Under the pieces are notes generated by a model. That model saw only the letters and a list, made by a program, of their open reading frames with translations. It ran no database searches and was not told the DNA's origin. Shown in pieces: positions 58,196 to 64,000 of a stretch of DNA of 64,000 nt. The stretch is taken from the NCBI RefSeq assembly GCF_000379085.1, contig NZ_KB905378.1:1696327-1760326 (forward strand). Direction: 5' to 3'. Both the position numbers and the translations under genes were made by a program. Within the stretch, counting starts at the first letter, position 1; every line of letters starts with the position of its first letter. This DNA comes from Halomicrobium katesii DSM 19301. GTDB lineage: Archaea > Halobacteriota > Halobacteria > Halobacteriales > Haloarculaceae.

Positions 58196-59161
58196 TTAGA
58201 AAATATTGGCCTGCTGGTAGACGCTGATGCCCTCCATCGTGATCTCGTAGGGCTTGGTCTCGCGGGAGTGGTTGGCGTTGCGGATCTTCTGGATCTCGAC
58301 GGCGAGGCGGGTCTCGCGGGTTTCGGTGCGGACGTACTGGAGGACGAAGACGGCGTCGGTCAGGTACTCGATGATGCCGTGGCGCGAGGCGTAGGGGTTG
58401 TCCTCGCTGGCCTCGGAGGTGAGCATCGTCGTGACACCGGCGTTTTTCAGCGAGCGGGTGAAGTCGAACACTTCAGTCCGGCGCTTGGCCTGGTCGTCGT
58501 ACATCATCTCCAGCAAGGACACCGAGTCGAGTACGAGTCGGTCGGCGTCGAACTCCTCGATCAGCGCCGGGAGTTCGCCCCGGATGTTGTCGAGGCTGTT
58601 GGCCATCTCGACCGGGTCGAGGTCGACGACGGCCAGCTGGCCCGTCTCCTCGTAGTGTTCGAACTCCCAGCCCCGTTCCTCGGCGGTGGCGATGATGGCT
58701 TCGCGGCTCTGTTCGAGCGTGATGAACACGGCGTTGTCGCCCTGTTGGAGGCCGTGGTGGAGAAACTGGAGGCCGAAGGTGGTCTTCCCGGTCCCGGCAG
58801 AGCCGATGGTGACGATGAGGTGGCGTTCGGGGATGCCTCCCTGGATCATCTGGTCGAGGCCGTCGATGCCGAGGTCGATCCGCGGGATCTCGGACTCGAA
58901 GTCCTCGTCTTCGAACCCCTCGGAATCGTCGCTCGGATCGCCGGCCGAGGCGAACGCCGACTCGAAGTCGTCGTCGAACAGCGAACTGTCGTCGTCGAAG
59001 GGACCTGTCTCGTCGGTACCGCCGTCGAAGGGGCTGGTTCCGGTCGTTTCGTCTGGGGAGTCGTCCCGGTCGAAGGGGCTGTCGCTGTCGGCGGGTTCTG
59101 ACTCGCCGTCGTCGTCGGACTCGTCGACGGCGCTCTCGAACCAGTCGTCGTCTTCACTCAT
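58196..59161 (-). CDS. KaiC/RadA-like (RecA-superfamily) ATPase with acidic N-terminal extension
   Basis: 321 residues. An acidic low-complexity N-terminus (1-90) precedes the ATPase: Walker A GSAGTGKTTFGLQF (120-128), Walker B-like DRLVLDSVSLL and a Glu in FITLEQS. Similar proteins in haloarchaea are of the single-KaiC-domain type; no circadian function is implied. It diverges from nadK. Confidence 0.88.
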   Translation of the reverse strand: MSEDDDWFESAVDESDDDGESEPADSDSPFDRDDSPDETTGTSPFDGGTDETGPFDDDSSLFDDDFESAFASAGDPSDDSEGFEDEDFESEIPRIDLGIDGLDQMIQGGIPERHLIVTIGSAGTGKTTFGLQFLHHGLQQGDNAVFITLEQSREAIIATAEERGWEFEHYEETGQLAVVDLDPVEMANSLDNIRGELPALIEEFDADRLVLDSVSLLEMMYDDQAKRRTEVFDFTRSLKNAGVTTMLTSEASEDNPYASRHGIIEYLTDAVFVLQYVRTETRETRLAVEIQKIRNANHSRETKPYEITMEGISVYQQANIF

Positions 59162-59295
59162 GGCGTGATCGAGCCCCGGTGGCCGTCATACGCGCCCGTT
59201 TTTACCCGAACGGATTAACCTTACCGCCGACGTTATCACCTGCGAACATTGGCGTGTGAACGGGTTTATGTACGCGCCGCCGAAAAGCCGGGACG

Positions 59296-60159
59296 ATGAA
59301 GGTCGGGATCGTCGCCCAGCGATCGAACCGACGGGCGACTGCGCTCGCGACGCGGCTGTTCGAACGACTGCACGACGGGGAGACGACCGTCGTCTTCGAC
59401 GAGACGACGGCGGCCGCCCTGTCGGCCGACGAGAGCCGCTGGCTGGACGGGCAGACGGCGACGCCGACGGGCCGTGGCGTCGACCAGATGGACGGCTGTG
59501 ATCTGGTGGTCAGCATCGGCGGCGACGGCACCTTCCTGTTTGCCGCGCGGGGGGCCGGATCGACGCCGATCCTGGGCGTCAACCTCGGTGAGGTCGGCTT
59601 TCTGAACGCGGTCGCCCCCGACGAGGCGGTCGAGACCGTCGTCGAGGAGGTCCGCCGGATCCGTGAGACCGGGAGTGCGCGGACGCGCACGGTGCCCCGG
59701 CTTCGGGCCACCGGTGACGACTGGACGCTCCCGCCGGCCCTCAACGAGATCGTGATACAGGGAGCACAGCGCGGTCACGGCGGCGGCGCGGGGTTCGAGG
59801 TTCGCGTGGACGGGTCGCTGTACACGAGCGGTCGCGCGGACGGCGTGCTCGTCGCGACGCCGACGGGCTCGACGGCGTACAACCTCAGCGAAGACGGGCC
59901 GCTGGTCCATCCCGGCGTCGACGGACTCGTCGTCACCGAGATGGCGGGCGAGGAAGCGATGCCACCGCTGGTCGTCGACGACAGCAGCGAGATCACAGTC
60001 CGTATCGAGAGCGGTGCCGAGAGCGTTGCCGTCAGCGACGGCCGAGTGAGAGAGGCCGTCGCGCCACCGTCACAGGTGACCGTCGCTCGCGCGAGCGAGT
60101 CGGTCAACATCGCCGGGCCACAGCGTGACTTCTTCGCCGCGCTCGGGAAGTTGGCCTAG
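59296..60159 (+). CDS. nadK: NAD kinase
   Basis: 287 residues. The kinase motif is [14 protein letters not shown] (Asp77), with the NAD site LNEIVIQ and [19 protein letters not shown]. It supplies NADP. A TATA-like TTTATG 28 bp upstream of the ATG supports a leaderless start. The end overlaps the convergent 60156 gene by 4 bp. Confidence 0.95.
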   Translation: MKVGIVAQRSNRRATALATRLFERLHDGETTVVFDETTAAALSADESRWLDGQTATPTGRGVDQMDGCDLVVSIGGDGTFLFAARGAGSTPILGVNLGEVGFLNAVAPDEAVETVVEEVRRIRETGSARTRTVPRLRATGDDWTLPPALNEIVIQGAQRGHGGGAGFEVRVDGSLYTSGRADGVLVATPTGSTAYNLSEDGPLVHPGVDGLVVTEMAGEEAMPPLVVDDSSEITVRIESGAESVAVSDGRVREAVAPPSQVTVARASESVNIAGPQRDFFAALGKLA

Positions 60160-60440
60160 CGGCGGCCGACGGCGTAGATGACGGGTGCGACGACGAGCAG
60201 TCCCAGTCCGACGAACTTGTACATCGCGATCGTCCCGAGCAGGCTGCCGGCGGCCGGTTCGAACATGCCACCGGGCAGAATCAGGAACAGCAGGCCAAAC
60301 GAGAGGAGGTGGAGCCCGAGCGCCTTGTTCGACCGCTGCAGAAAGACCCCCACCGCACCGAGGACAGTCACCAGCAGCAACACGTCACCGAGGTTGTAGT
60401 TCAACAGGAAGCTGTCGACGACTTGCAGTGGCGTGAACAT
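60156..60440 (-). CDS. small membrane protein
   Basis: 94 residues with three hydrophobic helices ([34 protein letters not shown] and [16 protein letters not shown]). The start at 60440 is preferred because the frame before it is a shadow. Convergent with nadK. Function unknown. Confidence 0.65.
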   Translation of the reverse strand: MFTPLQVVDSFLLNYNLGDVLLLVTVLGAVGVFLQRSNKALGLHLLSFGLLFLILPGGMFEPAAGSLLGTIAMYKFVGLGLLVVAPVIYAVGRR

Positions 60441-60612
60441 CCTTGTTCGGATTTTCGCCGTGAGGTAATCTTTAAACTTCCGTTCCGCGGGAGCCACCGG
60501 ACGAGGCGGCCCCACGACGGCCGTCCGGGATTTTTTCAGGGATATTGGGACAGAATCGAGCGAGGGCGGACGACAAACAAATATATGCACGCGGCTACCA
60601 ACGTTGGACCTA

Positions 60613-61194
60613 GTGTCAGAGTCAACTGACGGTGCCACCGTCCTCGTCGTCGACGACGAGAAAGAGGTCGCCGACGTGTACGCGCTGCGGCTGCGTGACG
60701 AGTTCGACACGGAGACGGCCTACGGCGGCGAGGCGGCACTGGACGCCATCGGGGATGGTGAGGACATCGACGTGGTGTTGCTCGACCGGCGGATGCCGGG
60801 AGTCTCTGGTGACGAGGTCCTCCAGACCATCAGGGAACGCGGCGTCGACTGCCGAGTGATCATGATCACGGCGGTCGATCCGGACTTCGAGATCATCGAC
60901 ATGGCCTTCGACGACTACCTCTGTAAGCCGATCGAGAAAGACGACCTCGTCGCCGCGATCGAACAGCAGCTCACGGCGCGACGGTACGACGACCAGTTGA
61001 CCCAGTATCTCGAAGCGACTTCGAAGCTCGCGCTGCTCGAAGCCGAGAAGACCGCACAGACCCTCGACGACAACGAAGACGTGGCCCAGCTACGAGACCG
61101 CATCGAAGCGCTGAAAGACGAGATGGACGACACGCTCGGCGAGTTCGACGACATCGAGCGGGCGTTCAAAGAGATCGGCCGTCATCCGGGCTGA
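60613..61194 (+). CDS. response regulator with HalX-type C-terminal domain
   Basis: 193 residues from the GTG at 60613; a TTG at 60604 is possible. The receiver has the acidic pair DD (14-15), phosphoacceptor Asp58 (VVLLDRRMPGVSG) and Lys105 (DYLCKPIEKD). The C-terminal 70 residues form the coiled HalX domain (LEAEKTAQTLDDNEDVAQLR). No kinase is adjacent. An AAATATATG box lies about 25 bp upstream. Overlaps the convergent gene by 13 bp. Confidence 0.9.
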   Translation: MSESTDGATVLVVDDEKEVADVYALRLRDEFDTETAYGGEAALDAIGDGEDIDVVLLDRRMPGVSGDEVLQTIRERGVDCRVIMITAVDPDFEIIDMAFDDYLCKPIEKDDLVAAIEQQLTARRYDDQLTQYLEATSKLALLEAEKTAQTLDDNEDVAQLRDRIEALKDEMDDTLGEFDDIERAFKEIGRHPG

Positions 61195-61889
61195 TCGCGA
61201 CGGCGGGGCGTGTAGACGAGATAGCCGTCGTCGCCGCTCCCGGTCGTCCGGACTCTGAACGGTCGCGACCCGTCGGCCGTCTCGCAGGTCACGACCGTAT
61301 CGAGCCCCGCGCCGTCGGCGACCGCCGTGACGATCTCGTCGGTGTCTCCGCCGGCCAGTACTGCCTCGGCCAGCGGTGCGTCGGCGACGGCGTCGGCCGG
61401 AACGTCGAACGTCTCGGCGTAGGCGGCGTTGGCGGCGCGGACGACCGGGCCGTGTCCGTCGTCGACGACGTACAGGACCGGATCGGGATGGTCGTCGAAC
61501 AGGTCCGCGGGCGTCGGGGTGGGCCGTCGCGGTTCCCGTCCGACGGTCATCGTCTCGTCGACCGGCTCGCCGTCGCCCGTCGCGGCGTAGTTGGTCACGA
61601 CGCCGATGCCGCCCCCGAGTGCGATACCCAGGCCCACCGCGCCGGACATCGCGAGTGGGACGCCCAGGAACGCGACCGCGACGTAGCCGATCGCCGCCCC
61701 GGAGACAGCACCGACGACGATGCCAGCGAGGAGTCCGCCGACGCCACGGAGCCGCCGTGTCCCGGCGGCGACCAGCACGGTCGCGACGACGGTGTCCTGT
61801 GTGAACACACCGGTGGCCGCGAGGGCGACACAGACGAGTGTGACGGCGCTCACCACCAGACGTTGACCGCGTACACCAACCCCCGTCAT
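61182..61889 (-). CDS. membrane protein with cytosolic PAS-like domain
   Basis: 235 residues. Four or so hydrophobic segments (residues 8-105) precede a soluble domain (LFDDHPDPVLYVVDDGHGPVVRA onward) that reads like a PAS fold. No kinase domain. It may sense a signal for the neighbouring response regulator, but this is speculation. Confidence 0.7.
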   Translation of the reverse strand: MTGVGVRGQRLVVSAVTLVCVALAATGVFTQDTVVATVLVAAGTRRLRGVGGLLAGIVVGAVSGAAIGYVAVAFLGVPLAMSGAVGLGIALGGGIGVVTNYAATGDGEPVDETMTVGREPRRPTPTPADLFDDHPDPVLYVVDDGHGPVVRAANAAYAETFDVPADAVADAPLAEAVLAGGDTDEIVTAVADGAGLDTVVTCETADGSRPFRVRTTGSGDDGYLVYTPRRRDQPG

Positions 61890-61941
61890 CGTTTCGTCAC
61901 TGATCGCCAGACGGTAAAACAGTGTCTCATCGACGCCGTCG

Positions 61942-62571
61942 TCAGGCGTCGTCTCTGAGCAGCGATTCCCGCACGTAGTCGTCGAAGGCGGCCAGCACTG
62001 CCTCCGAGGGGTCGTCGTCTCTGGTCGACTGTCGGAACGTCTGTCCGGCGACGAGCGTCGAGACGAACGTCGCGGTCTGTTCCGGGTCCACGTCTCTGAA
62101 CACGCCGGACGCGACGCCGTTTTCGACGATCTCCGCGAGCTGGTCCTCGAAGCTGCGGTCGACCTCGGTGAACTTCTCGCGGATCGTCTCGTCCTGGACG
62201 GCCTGTGCGCGCAGTTCGACGTAGGTGCCCAGCACTGTCGACGCGGGCGATTCCTCGGAGACCTTCTCGGCGGTCGTCGGGTCGAGAATGAGACGAACGA
62301 ACGTCCGGAGGTTCGCTTCCGGACCGTCGCCGGCCTCAAGTGAGAACACGCGGGTGAACTCTTCGAGAATGAAGTCGACGAACGAGGTCAACAGATCGTG
62401 TTTGTCGTCGTAGTGGTGGTAGAACGTCGACTTGCTCAGATCCGCCTCGTCGGCGATCCGCTGGATCGAGAGCCCGGCGTAGCCGTACTGCTTCAGCGCA
62501 CAGTACGTCGCACGCATGATCGCCTCCCGCGAGTCGTCGGGGTCGCCCGGGAAGGGCGTCTCCGGAGCCAT
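61942..62571 (-). CDS. TetR/AcrR family transcriptional regulator
   Basis: 209 residues. The HTH is clear: YGYAGLSIQRIADEADLSKSTFYHHYDDKHDLL. The C-terminal ligand domain follows (GQTFRQSTRDDDPSEAVLAAF). The start at 62571 is right at the HTH-containing N-terminus; longer frames are shadows. It is divergent from the secreted protein at 62792, with palindromic candidate operators between. Confidence 0.92.
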   Translation of the reverse strand: MAPETPFPGDPDDSREAIMRATYCALKQYGYAGLSIQRIADEADLSKSTFYHHYDDKHDLLTSFVDFILEEFTRVFSLEAGDGPEANLRTFVRLILDPTTAEKVSEESPASTVLGTYVELRAQAVQDETIREKFTEVDRSFEDQLAEIVENGVASGVFRDVDPEQTATFVSTLVAGQTFRQSTRDDDPSEAVLAAFDDYVRESLLRDDA

Positions 62572-62679
62572 ACCGAACGAATATTCGGTCGGCCTGGTAA
62601 GGGTTTCGGTGAGTGCGACAGCGATAGATTGATATGATACCGAACGTTCGTTCGACACGAATGCCCGAACGATCGTTCG
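62572..62679. promoter_or_regulatory. palindromic candidate operators of the TetR regulator
   Basis: Three related palindromes: CGAATATTCG at 62578-62587 (within ACCGAA...TTCGGT), CGAACGTTCG at 62641-62650 and CGAACGATCGTTCG at 62666-62679. All share the CGAA/TTCG half site and lie between the divergent genes, so autoregulation and control of the 62792 gene are likely. Confidence 0.6.
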
Positions 62680-62791
62680 AGAGCGCTCGACGGCGAGCGT
62701 CGGCCGGCCGCCACGCTCTCTTCTGTGCTCTGTGGCGTGGATCGGCCCGCCGCGACACGGCACCTCGAACGGTCTGGCGGGCCAGAGACCC

Positions 62792-64000
62792 ATGAACGGA
62801 CGCACCTTTCTTCCGATAGCCGTCGTTGTATTGCTCGTCACGTCGGGACTCGCCACGGCAGCGGTCACCGGCAGTCCCGATATCAGCGTTCACGTGGCCG
62901 ACGACACCCTCGCACCCGGCGAGGAGTCGAGCCTCGACGTCGTTCTCGTCAACAGCGGCGAACTCGACTCGGGCTCGGCCCGAAACCCCGCGCTCAACAG
63001 CGAGGTGACGACCGCTCGCGGAACGACCGTCAGCGTCGACAACGGGAACGCTCCGCTGACGGTCCAGACGGGTGAGCAGGCCGTCGGGTCGCTCCCGGAA
63101 GGATCGACGCGCGAGCCGCTTCCGTTCTCGGTCTCCGTTCCGGACGACGCCGAACCTGGCACCTACGACGTGCAGGTCACCGTCGAGTACGACTACTACA
63201 GCTACGTCTCGGAGGCGTCGGGCTCGCGGGACCGCGAGTCCGAGACTCGGACCTACGACGTGCAGGTGAAAATCGAGGAGTCGGCCCGACTCGACGTCAC
63301 CGACGTGGACACGACGACGCGGGTCGACGGGACCGGGACCGTCGAGCTCACCGTCGCAAACAACGGGTCGGCGACGGCCCGAGACGCGACCCTCTCGCTG
63401 GCTTCCCCCAGCGCCGACCTGACGCTGGGCCAGTCCGCGAGCGCGGAGCGATACGTCGAACAGTGGGAACCGGACGAACAGCGGACCTTCACCTACCGGC
63501 TGAGCGCCGCCCAGACCGCCGAGTCCGAACCGTACCCGTTCACGCTGACGGCGGACTACGAACTCGGGAGCGGCGAGTCACGCACGAGCCAGCCGGTCAC
63601 CGTCGAAGTGACCCCGGAGCCAGAACAGGAGTTCACCGTCAGTTCGATCGACAGCACCGTTCCGGTCGGCGACAGCGGTGACTACACCGTCACGCTTCGC
63701 AACGACGGCTCGGAGACGCTCACGGACGCCTCAGTCCAGCTGACCTCACAGAATCCCGACATCACGTTCGGCCAGTCGAACAGCGCCAGCCAGTACGTCG
63801 AGGAGTGGGAATCGGGTGCAGAACGGACCCTCACCTTCGACGCTCGGGCCGGTGACGGTGCCGAGCGGCGCAACTACACGGTCGACGCGACGGTCGAGTA
63901 CGATCGACCGGACGACTCCGCCACCCATCGACAGGACGTGTCCCTGTCGCTGCGGCCGGCCGCCGAGCAGACCTTCGCCGTCGACACCGTCGACGCGGAC
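62792..64000 (+). CDS. secreted CARDB/COG1361-like surface protein (N-terminal part; cut by window edge)
   Basis: The frame is open from the ATG at 62792 to the edge (403 codons). It has a signal peptide (FLPIAVVVLLVTSGLATAAV) and repeated Ig-like domains: ARLDVTDVDTTTRVDGTGTV, EFTVSSIDSTVPVGDSGDYT, and QTFAVDTVDA, about 120-140 residues apart. Tyr- and Glu-rich spacer pieces (SASAERYVEQWEPDEQRTF, SASQYVEEWESGAERTL) recur. It resembles S-layer/CARDB-type proteins of haloarchaea. Its divergence from a TetR regulator suggests a regulated transport or surface function; the next gene is beyond the window. Confidence 0.75.
   Translation, partial: MNGRTFLPIAVVVLLVTSGLATAAVTGSPDISVHVADDTLAPGEESSLDVVLVNSGELDSGSARNPALNSEVTTARGTTVSVDNGNAPLTVQTGEQAVGSLPEGSTREPLPFSVSVPDDAEPGTYDVQVTVEYDYYSYVSEASGSRDRESETRTYDVQVKIEESARLDVTDVDTTTRVDGTGTVELTVANNGSATARDATLSLASPSADLTLGQSASAERYVEQWEPDEQRTFTYRLSAAQTAESEPYPFTLTADYELGSGESRTSQPVTVEVTPEPEQEFTVSSIDSTVPVGDSGDYTVTLRNDGSETLTDASVQLTSQNPDITFGQSNSASQYVEEWESGAERTLTFDARAGDGAERRNYTVDATVEYDRPDDSATHRQDVSLSLRPAAEQTFAVDTVDAD

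Overview
The window is a stretch of chromosome from a haloarchaeon (class Halobacteria). The evidence is high GC, very acidic proteins, Tat-type lipoprotein export, TATA boxes about 26-30 bp upstream of start codons (leaderless genes), and archaeal marker genes: aIF5A, Pus10, GatD, HerA/NurA, a SAMP1-like modifier, CheF, fused AhbA/AhbB siroheme decarboxylase and KaiC/RadA-like ATPases. I cannot place it to genus. No rRNA, tRNA or CRISPR array was seen. Both ends cut genes: an ABC permease at 1-313 and a secreted CARDB/COG1361-like protein from 62792 onward.

Layout. 1-6.6 kb: polar amino acid ABC transporter, a zinc-finger protein, a broken acetyltransferase, agmatinase-aIF5A, a damaged small membrane gene, an ABC1/UbiB kinase and Hsp20. 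6.7-10.1 kb: a reduced MoeA-like protein, a HAD phosphatase, hypotheticals and pterin dehydratase. 10.2-13.2 kb: a tight tetrapyrrole operon (fused AhbAB, SirC-like dehydrogenase, HemA). 13.3-15.1 kb: an intact insertion sequence inside a membrane-protein gene. 15.2-20.8 kb: small zinc-ribbon and membrane proteins, an MFS transporter, and an OYE-plus-dioxygenase pair. 20.9-25.2 kb: Pus10, GtrA, a sulfatase-fold enzyme and UppP. 25.2-30.2 kb: two CheF taxis adaptors, then GlmU-GlmS for UDP-GlcNAc synthesis. 30.2-43.8 kb: CarB, small regulators, two FAD oxidoreductases, a 7TM histidine kinase and homoserine kinase. 43.8-51.2 kb: MscS channel, DCC protein, PdxS, SAMP1-like modifier, GNAT, GatD and NurA. 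51.3-64 kb: S9 peptidase, HerA, two Usp proteins, KaiC-like ATPase, NAD kinase, a response regulator, and TetR divergent from the secreted protein.

The clearest unusual signal is a set of small non-coding inverted-repeat elements (78-86 bp, MITE-like). Those with TAC...GTA ends are flanked by 3-bp TGA/TCA duplications. Four of six sit on a TGA stop codon of a neighbouring gene, so insertion recreates the stop and leaves the protein unchanged. One is nested inside another element whose empty version occurs 31 kb away, one has destroyed a GNAT gene, and an IS with a 6-bp target duplication has split a membrane-protein gene. These insertions can be undone on paper to recover the original reading frames.
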